Source: Bacteroidales bacterium UBA6267 (lineage in GTDB: Bacteria > Bacteroidota > Bacteroidia > Bacteroidales > UBA1556). From it: a stretch of DNA of 64,000 nt. Both the position numbers and the translations under genes were made by a program. Shown here in pieces: positions 16,673 to 25,643 of this stretch; position 1 is the first letter of the stretch, and the number at the start of each line of letters is the position of its first letter. The stretch is taken from positions 1 through 64,000 of the forward strand of contig DJVB01000050.1 in assembly GCA_002440745.1 (NCBI GenBank), read 5' to 3'. The notes under the pieces were generated by a model. It was not told the origin of the DNA. It saw only the letters and a program-made list of their open reading frames with translations, and did not search any database.

Positions 16673-17204
16673 GATAAAAAATTTTTAATGATTGAAAATT
16701 TTGATTGTTTAAAAATAACTTTAATTAAAACTAAATATCCGATGTGTTTTTTCACATCTGAGGGTCGGTTATTTGGCTGCTCTTTCTAAGAGAGCAGCCC
16801 AACCTCATCGCAATTATTCTTCCCCAACCAAAAAATGTCACTATGAAATGAACTCCGTCTTTTTCTTGCAGCTTTAGGTGAAAAATAGTGGCCAACAAAC
16901 AGGCGGTTTAAAACCGCAAAAATCCACTGAAACTCACCTTTTATAAACCACAAGAAACCCTTAAACCAAAACGTAACTGCTTGATTAATATATATATATA
17001 TATATATATACCGTGAAATTTCTCGGGAATCAGTCGAACTCGAATCTATGTAAATGTTGTGATTCATGCGCAATTAATATAGCGATTTAAGAGAGCCAAA
17101 GATAGTAATTTTTTCATTCCAAAGAAAAAAACAAAAAAATTACTCTGTCAGTTAAAATAGTAAAAGATAATAATACTTATCTATTCATGCCAAAAAACTC
17201 ACGA
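16673..17204. other. Gene-poor intergenic region with hairpins and AT microsatellite
   Basis: No credible gene. It holds a 6-bp hairpin GATGTG/CACATC (16741-16758), a 9-bp hairpin GGCTGCTCT/AGAGCAGCC (16775-16799) without a T-run, and a 23-nt alternating AT tract (16988-17010). A 95-codon open frame on the minus strand spans the AT tract and encodes a YIYIYIY run; it looks like chance. Confidence 0.6.
16988..17010. repeat. AT dinucleotide microsatellite
   Basis: Twenty-three alternating A/T bases, about 11.5 repeats; the only such tract in the window. Confidence 0.95.
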
Positions 17205-18440
17205 CTATTTTCCTGATTTGTTTTTCGCTTGCTTTTTATATTTCAAAACACTTTCTTCCAACTGTTTGCGCATGATTTCGACCTCTGCGGCTGAATAAAC
17301 GCGCTGTTTCTGATTCAATTCCTCGAGAATATTCATAGCATGATCGGCATCGGGGAAATAGCCTGCTTTAACAAATAGCTTAGTTAAAATTGCTTGATAC
17401 TCAACACGATTATCCTCGTTTACCATTTCATGAGCACTTTGAATCGCACTCTGTAAAATTTCCTGATTTTCACAAGCGTCAGCAATCTCGTTGAGCCATT
17501 CGTATCTCTGCGGAATGGTAACCAAATTACTTCCACCACTGAGCAATTCAACCATCGACTGAAAATAAACTTCATTATTCTTCTCAACTAAACCAAAATA
17601 CCGCATCTTATAACGGGTAACACCGTAGATAAGGTCGGCATATTCTATTCTTTCGTAAAACCTAACCAAAGAATCTTCAAAATTGGATTTCGGGTTTGCA
17701 ATTTTCAACTGAATAAACGCATCCGTTGTTAGAGCCTCTAAACGCCTGTTTATAAACTCCCAATCCGCATCCGCTTTTTCAATCTGCTGCCAAGAATCCA
17801 AAAGATATCTAATGCGGTCGTCAGTCAAATCGTGACTAAATAACAAAATGGATTCTATTCCTTTGGCCGATTGCAAGAAAGAATCGTCTGCAAGATTAAA
17901 AATTTTCGACTCCAAAAAATGGTAATCCAATCCGGCTTTATACAAAGCTTTTGCGTATCGAAACAGGTCATCTATCGGCAATTCGTCTTGATTCACTTCA
18001 GCATTTCCCGACCAGCGATGAAAATTTTGTCCATCATTGCCAATAGTTTCTATAGATTTTTTGAAAGATTCTATGCTAAATGGACCTCTCATTTGATATA
18101 ATAAATGACCATCGGTCGAAATCAAGGATACGGTATAAGGTTTTAACAAGGTGAGTTTACTCAATTTTTGACTCATCTCCACGTGGTCAACGGTGATGGA
18201 AACCAATAAATATTTCTGGTACAATTGTTTAGCAAATTCTTGTTCTGCAACAAGTTGATCTAAAAACAAACGAAACGAAAACTCTTTAGGCTGTCCATAA
18301 AAAATCAAAATAGATTTTCCTGTCTTGGCTGCTTCATCGAAAATCTCCTCCTGTGAACCCTCATAAAATTTTATAGGCTGCTGACCATGTCCGAAGAAAG
18401 AAAAAGTAAACAATAGAATAAGAAAAAACAGTTGTTTCAT
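17205..18440 (-). CDS. Exported thioredoxin-fold protein lacking CXXC, with helical C-terminal domain
   Basis: 411 residues. Signal peptide about 1-19 (FFLILLFTFSFFGHGQ). Residues about 25-140 resemble a thioredoxin-like domain: IFDEAAKTGKSILIFYG, then a long helix, a beta strand LLVSITVD, YTVSLISTDG and a final helix. In place of the redox CXXC the sequence has YGQPKEF, so it cannot do thiol-disulfide exchange. Residues 150-400 are helical and acidic (TPR-like appearance), ending in a basic tail. It is monocistronic with a TAGTTTTG element upstream. Function unknown; a periplasmic binding or folding role is only inference. Confidence 0.7.
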   Translation of the reverse strand: MKQLFFLILLFTFSFFGHGQQPIKFYEGSQEEIFDEAAKTGKSILIFYGQPKEFSFRLFLDQLVAEQEFAKQLYQKYLLVSITVDHVEMSQKLSKLTLLKPYTVSLISTDGHLLYQMRGPFSIESFKKSIETIGNDGQNFHRWSGNAEVNQDELPIDDLFRYAKALYKAGLDYHFLESKIFNLADDSFLQSAKGIESILLFSHDLTDDRIRYLLDSWQQIEKADADWEFINRRLEALTTDAFIQLKIANPKSNFEDSLVRFYERIEYADLIYGVTRYKMRYFGLVEKNNEVYFQSMVELLSGGSNLVTIPQRYEWLNEIADACENQEILQSAIQSAHEMVNEDNRVEYQAILTKLFVKAGYFPDADHAMNILEELNQKQRVYSAAEVEIMRKQLEESVLKYKKQAKNKSGK

Positions 18441-18478
18441 AAGATTTGTTTGTTTATTGAAAAATTCATTTGAGAATA

Positions 18479-18486
18479 CAAAACTA
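18479..18486 (-). promoter_or_regulatory. -7 element TAGTTTTG
   Basis: Minus-strand TAGTTTTG matches TAnnTTTG, 38 bp before the ATG at 18440. Confidence 0.5.
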
Positions 18487-18548
18487 AGATAAATAAGTAA
18501 AAAATAAGCATTTAAAAATGGATGGAGTGCTCAGATTAACCCATTCCT

Positions 18549-19169
18549 CTAATCGAACAGATGGACAAGATATTTTGTATCAAAAAAATCTTCTGCAAAA
18601 AAATCGCTTAATGGGAATAACCGATAGTGCTTTTTGGAGTCTAATAATTCTTGAAGAATATCGCCACCTTTCAGGTATAAGATACCGTTTTTCAGGTCGT
18701 TGAATCCCTTTTTACGAATGCGGTAGTTCACCCATTTGGAGAAGGTTGGCAAATCAGTAACGGCTCGGCTAACCACAAAATCGAAACTTTTATCCAATTG
18801 CTCCCCTCTAAGATTTAAAGCTTCCACATTGTTTAGGTTAAGCTTTTCAGCAATATCTTTAACCACTTTTATTTTCTTTCCAATACTGTCGATTAAAGTA
18901 AAACTTACATTTGGAAACCAGATAGCCAATGGAATACCAGGAAAACCGCCACCTGTTCCAAAGTCGAGCACTTCGGTGCCGTTTTTAAAACTGATTGCCT
19001 TGGCAATCGATAGAGAATGAAGCACATGACGCTCGTAGAAATGATCGAAATCCTTTCGAGAAATCAAGTTTATTTTTAAATTCCAATCGCCATAAAGCGT
19101 CATAAGTTCGCCCAACAGAGCTTTTTGTTGTTCGGTAATTTCGGGGAAATATTTTAAGACTAAATCCAC
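18549..19169 (-). CDS. rsmG: 16S rRNA (guanine527-N7)-methyltransferase RsmG
   Basis: 206 residues, the usual length. SAM-binding motif I reads EVLDFGTGGGFPG (residues 66-78), followed by FTLIDSIGKKI (motif II, acidic residue binding the ribose) and the RsmG signature VVSRAVTDLPTF (about 133-144). Family knowledge: methylates G527 of 16S rRNA; loss gives low-level streptomycin resistance. It is the last gene of the leftward run that includes rnhB, 11 bp downstream of rnhB. The C-terminus ends in FDTKYLVHLFD. Confidence 0.95.
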   Translation of the reverse strand: MDLVLKYFPEITEQQKALLGELMTLYGDWNLKINLISRKDFDHFYERHVLHSLSIAKAISFKNGTEVLDFGTGGGFPGIPLAIWFPNVSFTLIDSIGKKIKVVKDIAEKLNLNNVEALNLRGEQLDKSFDFVVSRAVTDLPTFSKWVNYRIRKKGFNDLKNGILYLKGGDILQELLDSKKHYRLFPLSDFFAEDFFDTKYLVHLFD

Positions 19170-19180
19170 AATTATATCGT

Positions 19181-19780
19181 TTAAAAATTGATAGTCAATT
19201 GATTACTCATATTAAAGCTTTTTCGGTGATGAATGCAAATGCCATGTTTCCGAATAGCTTCACGGTGCACTTTTGTAGGATAACCCATATTTCGATTCCA
19301 TTGATAAACGGGAAAATCGCCATGCAAATTCGACATTAAGTCGTCTCGGAATGTTTTGGCAAGAATGGAGGCGGCGGCAATGGATAGAAATCGACCATCA
19401 CCTTTCACAAAAGTTTCATGTTCAATAGCTTTCCAAGGTTTGAATTTATTTCCGTCAACGATAATAAACTCAGGTTCAGTCGATAGCTTATCTAAGGCGC
19501 GGTGCATTGCTAAAATCGAAGCCTGAAGAATATTTATTCGATCAATAATTTCGGGCTCCACCACACCGATTGCAAAACAGAGAGCATCTTTCTCTATCAC
19601 CCGCCGCAAGACTGCTCTTTTTGCCGAACTCATTTGTTTACTGTCGTTTATCAAATCATTTGAGTAGTTTTTGGGGAAAATGACCGCAGCAGCCACAACA
19701 GGTCCTGCAAGACAACCTCTTCCGGCTTCATCGCAACCGGCCTCAAAATTTTGCCCGCTATAATTTGAAATAAGCATCAA
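19181..19780 (-). CDS. rnhB: Ribonuclease HII
   Basis: 199 residues. Catalytic Asp17 and Glu18 lie in GCDEAGRGCLAGPV, Asp109 in IIVDGNKF and Asp128 in VKGDGRFLSIAAASILAK, the full active-site set of the type 2 RNase H family. Family knowledge: cuts RNA at RNA-DNA junctions, removing misincorporated ribonucleotides. The start overlaps the end of the upstream DUF6427-like gene by 23 bp, pointing to translational coupling; two adjacent ATG codons (19780 and 19777) are both possible. Confidence 0.96.
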   Translation of the reverse strand: MMLISNYSGQNFEAGCDEAGRGCLAGPVVAAAVIFPKNYSNDLINDSKQMSSAKRAVLRRVIEKDALCFAIGVVEPEIIDRINILQASILAMHRALDKLSTEPEFIIVDGNKFKPWKAIEHETFVKGDGRFLSIAAASILAKTFRDDLMSNLHGDFPVYQWNRNMGYPTKVHREAIRKHGICIHHRKSFNMSNQLTINF

Positions 19781-20753
19781 AGAGGCTTAATAAAATTGGT
19801 GAAACAATAAGAATGGCAATGATAGACCAAAAGAATTTCCGGTTACCAATATCGATAAATGCTATGGAAAGCCATAATGCAAGAATAGCTTGCAAGAATA
19901 AAATCCACGCGTGTATTTCAGAAAAATAGAATGCTGCAAGTAAAATAAATAAGAGAGACATGACGATTGTTAAGGAAATGATACGCCTAAACTGAATTAA
20001 GCGAGAGTTATAATTTCGAATCATTCCAAAAAAACCTACGACAAATAACCCTGCGAATAAAATGAAAGCAACTATCTCACCTACAGAATAATGCACCGAA
20101 AAACCCAAATTTATTGAAGGTAGAAACACTAAAAATATTTCCTTAAATTCATCCATCCGATTGAACCAATAAAAATAAACAAAAAGATAGAAATAAGGAG
20201 CAGCAAAAGAAAATAGGATAATAAAAAGAGAGCGGACATTGAAATTTCGGAACAAAGCAATTGCAAATGGAATTATCACAATCAGCCACACCACAGGATA
20301 ATAAACAAGCGAGGCCAACGAAAACATAAAAGAAACATTGATTAACTTGCCGGTTGTGGTTTCGGCATTGGCAAATTCGAAGAGCAGAAACGAACCTAAC
20401 AGAACAAAAAACAGGGCAAGATTTACAGCATCGAAGCCAAAGTTTTGCGGAAAAAGAGGCATAAGAGCGCACCAACCAAGCAAAACCAAATAACTATTTC
20501 CTGCAAAAAACTTAATATTTCGAAACAATTCATTAAGCAAAACCCCATTAACAACAGGCAATAAAACTGTCAAAATATTTAACAGCACCATGTTGCCGCC
20601 GAGAATTGGAATAAGCAATCGAAAAGCAAAACCGGAATATGTACTTACAGAAAGCTCCTGTGGAAAATCATTCAAACCAATCCACAAGGAAAGAAATAAA
20701 ATGCTCAAAAGAAAAACGTACCTCAAAGGCAGATTCAGTGTAGATGATGACAT
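19758..20753 (-). CDS. DUF6427-like polytopic membrane protein
   Basis: 331 residues with about nine to ten hydrophobic helices and short loops. Recognisable segments include NDFPQEL after helix 1, the LLNELFRN motif, and WLIVIIPFAIALFRNFNVRS. This matches the Bacteroidota-only DUF6427 pattern by size, topology and operon position between purD and rnhB. No catalytic residues are evident. It begins 5 bp after purD ends and overlaps rnhB by 23 bp. Function unknown. Confidence 0.65.
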   Translation of the reverse strand: MSSSTLNLPLRYVFLLSILFLSLWIGLNDFPQELSVSTYSGFAFRLLIPILGGNMVLLNILTVLLPVVNGVLLNELFRNIKFFAGNSYLVLLGWCALMPLFPQNFGFDAVNLALFFVLLGSFLLFEFANAETTTGKLINVSFMFSLASLVYYPVVWLIVIIPFAIALFRNFNVRSLFIILFSFAAPYFYLFVYFYWFNRMDEFKEIFLVFLPSINLGFSVHYSVGEIVAFILFAGLFVVGFFGMIRNYNSRLIQFRRIISLTIVMSLLFILLAAFYFSEIHAWILFLQAILALWLSIAFIDIGNRKFFWSIIAILIVSPILLSLFDAYFKL

Positions 20754-20758
20754 AAGAA

Positions 20759-22051
20759 TCAGCGATTTGAAACCATATCTCTACCAATATCGCGGCGATA
20801 GTATGCATTCTTAAAACTGATTTTCTTCAAGGTTTTATAAGAATACAAAACTGCATCAATCAGGTGCTTACCATAGGATGAAACTGCTAGAACACGGCCT
20901 CCATTGGTGACAATATTATTATTTTCATCGAGAGCCGTACCTGCTTGAAAAACAAACGAATTTTCAGGTAAATCTGAATCCAATCCGGTGATTAAATCCC
21001 CTTTTGAATAAGCATCAGGATAGCCACCTGCAACCATCACCACAGTGGCTACCGCACGACTATCTAATCTAAGTTTAAACTCCGACAAATTGCCTGATGC
21101 GGCATGAACGAGTCCACGAAGCAAATCATTCTTGATTCGCATCATCACCGACTGAGTTTCCGGGTCCCCCATTCGCACATTATATTCGATTACATAAGGT
21201 TCGTCATTAACATTCATCAACCCAAAGAAAATGAAGCCTTGATACCTCATCCCTTCTTTGCGCAGCCCTTCAATAGTGGGTTTTATGATACGCTCTTCAA
21301 CCTTACCCATAAAGCGACCCGTAGCAAATGAAACAGGAGAAACCGACCCCATTCCACCGGTATTAGGCCCCGAATCATCCTCACCAATTCGTTTATAATC
21401 CTTAGCCTCAGGCAGTATGATATAATCTTTTCCATCAGTGAGTACAAAAACCGACAATTCAACCCCCTTCAAAAATTCTTCGATGACCACCTTATTGGAG
21501 GCTTTCCCGAATTTTTTATCCACAAGCATTTCATGCAATGCCGTCTTAGCCTCTTCTGCGTCATCGAGAATCAGCACACCTTTACCTGCTGCCAAGCCAT
21601 CTGCTTTGAGCACATAAGGAGCTTTAAGAGAATCGATAAAAAGGCAACCGCCAGGGTAGGAAACCTCGTCAAAACTTTGATAAGCTGCCGTTGGAATCTT
21701 ATGACGTTGCATAAATTGCTTTGCAAATTCCTTACTACCCTCAAGCTGAGCAGCTTTTTTCGATGGGCCAATCACTTTAACATTGGAAAGTAGTGGGTCG
21801 TCAGCAAAAAAATCGAAAAGACCTTCAACAAGAGGTTGCTCAGGCCCCACAATCATCATATCGAGCTCAGTTTCAATGGCGAAAGTTTTCAGTTCTTCAA
21901 AATCTAAAGGGTCGATAGGAACATTTAATCCTAAGGAAGCAGTCCCCGGATTGCCCGGGGCAAAATAGAGCCGTGTTAATAGATTACTTTGAGCAAGTTT
22001 CCAACCGATAGCGTGCTCACGACCACCGGAACCTATAATTAATACTTTCAT
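20759..22051 (-). CDS. purD: Phosphoribosylamine-glycine ligase
   Basis: 430 residues from the ATG at 22051 (MKVLIIGSGGREHAIGW, the usual N-terminus); an ATG two codons earlier at 22057 is the alternative. ATP-grasp enzyme: N-terminal GGREHA motif, MIVGPEQPLVEG, KADGLAAGKGV for nucleotide binding, GEDDSGPNTGGMGS, and NVRMGDPETQ near the metal site. Family knowledge: second committed step of purine synthesis, forming glycinamide ribonucleotide. The adjacent upp gene (28 bp upstream) makes a nucleotide-metabolism pair. Confidence 0.97.
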   Translation of the reverse strand: MKVLIIGSGGREHAIGWKLAQSNLLTRLYFAPGNPGTASLGLNVPIDPLDFEELKTFAIETELDMMIVGPEQPLVEGLFDFFADDPLLSNVKVIGPSKKAAQLEGSKEFAKQFMQRHKIPTAAYQSFDEVSYPGGCLFIDSLKAPYVLKADGLAAGKGVLILDDAEEAKTALHEMLVDKKFGKASNKVVIEEFLKGVELSVFVLTDGKDYIILPEAKDYKRIGEDDSGPNTGGMGSVSPVSFATGRFMGKVEERIIKPTIEGLRKEGMRYQGFIFFGLMNVNDEPYVIEYNVRMGDPETQSVMMRIKNDLLRGLVHAASGNLSEFKLRLDSRAVATVVMVAGGYPDAYSKGDLITGLDSDLPENSFVFQAGTALDENNNIVTNGGRVLAVSSYGKHLIDAVLYSYKTLKKISFKNAYYRRDIGRDMVSNR

Positions 22052-22079
22052 TTGCAATTATTTATATGCCGTTTTACGA

Positions 22080-22742
22080 TTATAATTCTCCATTTAACTT
22101 TGAGCCAAAAGCCAAATCTCCCGCATCACCTAAGCCGGGTACGATATACGACTGCGCAGTAAGTTCATCATCAATAGCACCAACCCAAAGTGTATATTTC
22201 TCAAGCGAAAGATGTCGTTTAAGATAATTAACTCCATCAGCACAGGCAATCGCTGTTACAAAGTGAACATCCTTAGGTTTTCCATAGTTGAGCAAGGTTT
22301 TAAAAGTCAACACTAAGGAAGCACCCGTAGCCAACATTGGGTCCGTAAGAATCAGAACTTTATCCGTCAAATCCGGGCAAGAAACATATTCCAATTTTAT
22401 TTTAAAAGAACCATCCTTATTATGTTTCCTGTAGGCTGAAATAAAGGCGTTGTCGGCTTGGTCAAAATAGTTAAGCATTCCATTATGCAAGGGAAGCCCG
22501 GCTCTAAGAATTGTTGCCAAAACCGGTTGTTTTTCCAAACGATTTATCGGAGAAATTCCAAGAGGAGAGACTACCTCCTGCTTTTGGTAGCTCATTTTCT
22601 TACTAATCTCGTAAGCGAAAATTTCGCCGAGTCGCTCCATATTTCGCCGAAATCTCAGACGGTCTTTCTGAATATTTTGATCTCTAATTTCCGCAATGTA
22701 CTCGTTGAATAATGAGTTAGTTGCACCTAAATTTATAACCAT
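22080..22742 (-). CDS. upp: Uracil phosphoribosyltransferase
   Basis: 220 residues. PRPP-binding loop reads LTDPMLATGAS (132-142); AGLPLHNGM (81-89) and the C-terminal VPGLGDAGDLAFG, which recognises uracil, are both present. Family knowledge: converts uracil and PRPP to UMP in pyrimidine salvage. It lies at the head of the upp-purD-DUF6427-rnhB-rsmG group, 87 bp after the GNAT gene. Confidence 0.95.
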   Translation of the reverse strand: MVINLGATNSLFNEYIAEIRDQNIQKDRLRFRRNMERLGEIFAYEISKKMSYQKQEVVSPLGISPINRLEKQPVLATILRAGLPLHNGMLNYFDQADNAFISAYRKHNKDGSFKIKLEYVSCPDLTDKVLILTDPMLATGASLVLTFKTLLNYGKPKDVHFVTAIACADGVNYLKRHLSLEKYTLWVGAIDDELTAQSYIVPGLGDAGDLAFGSKLNGEL

Positions 22743-22829
22743 TGGATTATTGAATTGGTTTGGCAGGCTAAATTAGAGAAAATTTAAAGATGAATAAGAA
22801 TCAATTCACAGAAAAAAAACAGCTGATTA

Positions 22830-23759
22830 TTAACGCTTTAAATCCTTAAAGTAGCTAAAAGGGAATGGAAGTCGATTCATTCGGATGGAAGGATATTGAA
22901 AGTTAACTGCACCAAATCCTGCGTAGAATCGTGCAAGGTTTTCGTCGTTTGATCCTTCAAAATCGAAAATAACTTGTTCATCAGACAGTCTTTTTATCTG
23001 ATTATCAATCAGTAAAGGCATTGCTCCCTTTTCCTTACCCTCGTTACTCAAACCGCTGAAAAGAAATATACGTCTGCCATTGCTTCGCAAAAAAACGGCA
23101 CCGGCCACCACGTCGTTGCGTTGATTTATAATGCCTCGAAGCTCTACTTTCCCTTTGTGTAACAACATGTAAATGAGCTTTTTAAGTCTCAAATAGTCTT
23201 GTGGGTTGAAAGACTTCAACTCCGCCCCTTTATTCTCCTGAAACAACCTGATTATTTCGTCCGGCTCCACATAATTTATCTCTTGAAGGTTAAAATCGGA
23301 TGACTTTTTCAAATTACGTTTGAGGTTTGTGGAATAATTTTGATACAATCGGTCGTAGTCACCGGCGATTTCCAATTCAAAATTCTGGTTCACCTTCGAC
23401 AAATATTTCGGAGGAATACGACCTAATAAAAACTTATTAAAATTCATTTCAGCAAACCTGAAAGATTTTGGGATAGCTCTAAAAAACTCAAAAACGTCAA
23501 AATTGGAGCAAGTTTTCTGGTAAAAAATCCCCAATTGCTGCGTAAATGGGGGCTGATATAAATATTTCACACAATATTTTATACGGAAGGGAAGTGGCAT
23601 AATCATTTGGTAATCGTCCATTATCAGGGCATCCCATTGACCGTCAGCCACCACATCTAAATAGAAGGAATATGCGTAAATATAGGAGTTTATGGACTTT
23701 GATAGAGCATCATCCCACTTATTCTTGTTAATCAGCTCATTACGAACAAATTGGATCAT
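22830..23759 (-). CDS. GNAT/FemAB-like acyltransferase
   Basis: 309 residues with the double-GNAT layout of FemAB and BioF2-like proteins: an N-terminal half around YAYSFYLDVV and PFTQQLGIFY, a linker NYSTNLKRNLKKS at about 140-155, and a C-terminal half with AGAVFLRSNGRRIFLFSG and IFDFEGSNDENLARFYAGFGA. The last motif, with ARFYAGFGA, is the usual acceptor-binding end of this family. Substrate unknown; relatives attach amino acids or acyl groups to cell-wall or lipid precursors. Its ATG overlaps the stop of the OmpA-like gene (ATGA at 23756-23759), so the two are translationally coupled. Confidence 0.75.
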   Translation of the reverse strand: MIQFVRNELINKNKWDDALSKSINSYIYAYSFYLDVVADGQWDALIMDDYQMIMPLPFRIKYCVKYLYQPPFTQQLGIFYQKTCSNFDVFEFFRAIPKSFRFAEMNFNKFLLGRIPPKYLSKVNQNFELEIAGDYDRLYQNYSTNLKRNLKKSSDFNLQEINYVEPDEIIRLFQENKGAELKSFNPQDYLRLKKLIYMLLHKGKVELRGIINQRNDVVAGAVFLRSNGRRIFLFSGLSNEGKEKGAMPLLIDNQIKRLSDEQVIFDFEGSNDENLARFYAGFGAVNFQYPSIRMNRLPFPFSYFKDLKR

Positions 23760-24784
23760 TTTACCAACTCATAAAGTTTCTCAAGGTCGGGCTGTAGAAT
23801 AATTTCAGTGCGGCGATTTTTAGCACGGCCATCAGCAGTTTTGTTGGAATTGATTGGTAGAAATTCCCCACGACCTGCTGCGGTGATTCGTTGCGCATCT
23901 ATTTTACTATTGGAAGTCAACACGCGAACGATGGAGGTTGCCCTTTTTACGCTCAAATCCCAGTTGTCGTTCAAATTTCCTGAGCCACGATAAGGAACAG
24001 AATCGGTGTGGCCTTCTACAAGGATACGAATATCTGCATTGGTTTCCAACACTTTAGCCAATTTAATCAAAGCTTCCTGACCTTTAGGATTAACGGTAAA
24101 GCTTCCGCTGGCAAAAAGTAGTTTCTCGTCCATGGACACATACACCTGACCATTTCGGTTGGTGATAGTCAAACCATTATTTTCAAATCCGGTGAGAGCC
24201 TTTGCAACATTATCGCGCAAGGCGTTCATTATGCTATCCTTTTTTGCCACCTCTCTGCGTAAGGCATTATAAGCAAGTTCTTTTTCTGCAAGAGCATCGC
24301 GTGCTGCATTGAGTTCCGTTGCTAATTTTTCCAATTCCGTGCGCTTAACCTGATATTCTCTTTCTAAGGCTGCAAGCGAATCTTCACGGCGCATCAAGTC
24401 GGTTTGTGCGCTTCGCAATTCCTCCAAAATCTTCTTGGTTTCGCGCTCATTTCCGGCAAGCAAATCATTATGCTTTTGGAGCAATTCGTTATAGGATTTA
24501 CTGATTGACTTATAGTTAGCAGAAGTATTTCGCAACTGACGACCCAAATCGAGAGTGTCTTTTGTGAGCATATCCACCAATTTCTCTAAGCGACTAATTT
24601 TTGAAGTCAGTTCGGTATTCGTTGTTTTCAACAGCATATTCTCATCCTTCAACTTGCTATTTTCGATTTCTGCCGAATCGCGTTTTGCAAGAAGCTCTTT
24701 GTATTTTTTTGAACTCACACACGATGAGAAAGATACTGATAATATGATGATTAACGAAAAAATATAAATAACGGAACGTTTCAT
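23756..24784 (-). CDS. OmpA-family lipoprotein with long coiled coil
   Basis: 342 residues. Lipoprotein signal with lipobox SFSSC (Cys22). Residues about 25-200 form one long heptad-rich coiled coil (many Glu/Lys/Leu, 'NAARDALAEKELAYNALRRE' type). Residues about 220-340 are the OmpA C-terminal peptidoglycan-binding domain: ILVEGHTDSVPYRG with the diaminopimelate-binding Asp, DLSVKRATSIVRVL, ITAAGRGEFLPI and GRAKNRRTEI. Inference: an outer-membrane lipoprotein tethering the envelope to peptidoglycan. First gene of the operon that continues through rsmG; a TATTTTTG element lies upstream. Confidence 0.92.
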   Translation of the reverse strand: MKRSVIYIFSLIIILSVSFSSCVSSKKYKELLAKRDSAEIENSKLKDENMLLKTTNTELTSKISRLEKLVDMLTKDTLDLGRQLRNTSANYKSISKSYNELLQKHNDLLAGNERETKKILEELRSAQTDLMRREDSLAALEREYQVKRTELEKLATELNAARDALAEKELAYNALRREVAKKDSIMNALRDNVAKALTGFENNGLTITNRNGQVYVSMDEKLLFASGSFTVNPKGQEALIKLAKVLETNADIRILVEGHTDSVPYRGSGNLNDNWDLSVKRATSIVRVLTSNSKIDAQRITAAGRGEFLPINSNKTADGRAKNRRTEIILQPDLEKLYELVK

Positions 24785-24818
24785 AAAAATAGATTTTTAA
24801 CGAGTTTAATGAATTCTA

Positions 24819-24826
24819 CAAAAATA
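24819..24826 (-). promoter_or_regulatory. -7 element TATTTTTG of the ompA-like operon
   Basis: Minus-strand TATTTTTG, 34 bp upstream of the ATG at 24784, matching TAnnTTTG. Confidence 0.55.
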
Positions 24827-24896
24827 AGTAGAGTGAGAAAACTAATTTCTGATATAGATTTTAAATGTTAACATGAAAATGTTGAAAGGTGATGAG

Positions 24897-25643
24897 TTAT
24901 TTCTCCCACCCTAACCACCTTTTAAAATCTTTCACACGTTCGCGGGCGACCACAATTTCATCGTCTGTCGGAGTTTTCATGGTGATTCGTAATCTTGAGT
25001 TCGACCAAGCAATAATGTCCTTGATTTGATCGACTCGAACAATATATTTGCGATTTACGCGAAAGAAAATATCCGGCTGCAAAACCATAAGTAGTTGTTC
25101 CAACGAATAGTCAATCAGATAGTTGTGATCGTCAATTGTTTTCAAAAACGTTCCTTTATCGAGGCTATAAAAGCAGGATACTTCGTCGATGGGAACCATT
25201 TTGATATAATCGCCCACCTTAATTACAAAGCGGTTTTTAAACGATTCTCTGTTGATACTTTCGTCAGAAAGGCGAAATCCGGCGAAGTTTTGTTGAAGGT
25301 TTCCAAATTTCTCCACTGCGGCAGAAAGGTCTTTTTTTCGAATCGGTTTTAGCAGATAATCAATGCTATTCACTTTGAAAGCACGAATGGCATATTGGTC
25401 GTAGGCGGTAGTGAAAATCACCGGAGTTCGCAAATCAACCTGCTCAAAAATCGAAAAACAAAGACCGTCAGAGAGGTGAACATCCATAAAAATCAGGTCG
25501 AAATTCTCTTTTCGTAGCAACGAAACCGCATCTCTGACCGAAGAAACCGAAGGCGCAATTTGCATAGAATTCCACTGATTTGTCAGTAAAAAAGCCAAAC
25601 GCTCAAAGGCATAAAATTCATCTTCGACAATCAATACTTTCAT
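24897..25643 (-). CDS. LytTR-family response regulator
   Basis: 248 residues. Receiver domain 1-120 with acidic D8/E9 pair near the N-terminus, phosphoacceptor Asp54 in LIFMDVHLSDG, FTTAYDQYAIRAF and the conserved Lys in DYLLKPI. LytTR DNA-binding domain about 140-245: VGDYIKMVPIDEVSCFYS, FRVNRKYIVRVDQIKDII and VARERVKDFKRWLG. It overlaps the histidine kinase gene by 4 bp (ATGA), the classic LytS/LytR arrangement. Target genes are unknown; the T9SS protein gene directly upstream is the nearest candidate. Confidence 0.94.
   Translation of the reverse strand: MKVLIVEDEFYAFERLAFLLTNQWNSMQIAPSVSSVRDAVSLLRKENFDLIFMDVHLSDGLCFSIFEQVDLRTPVIFTTAYDQYAIRAFKVNSIDYLLKPIRKKDLSAAVEKFGNLQQNFAGFRLSDESINRESFKNRFVIKVGDYIKMVPIDEVSCFYSLDKGTFLKTIDDHNYLIDYSLEQLLMVLQPDIFFRVNRKYIVRVDQIKDIIAWSNSRLRITMKTPTDDEIVVARERVKDFKRWLGWEK

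Noticed and set aside
16980..17070. tRNA-like TTCGAACTCGAATC stretch
   Set aside because: No cloverleaf can be drawn on either strand around it; D arm and acceptor stem are missing.
16786..17073. 95-codon minus-strand open frame
   Set aside because: It spans the AT microsatellite (encoding YIYIYIY), lacks a start context or recognisable domain, and lies in a noncoding gap.
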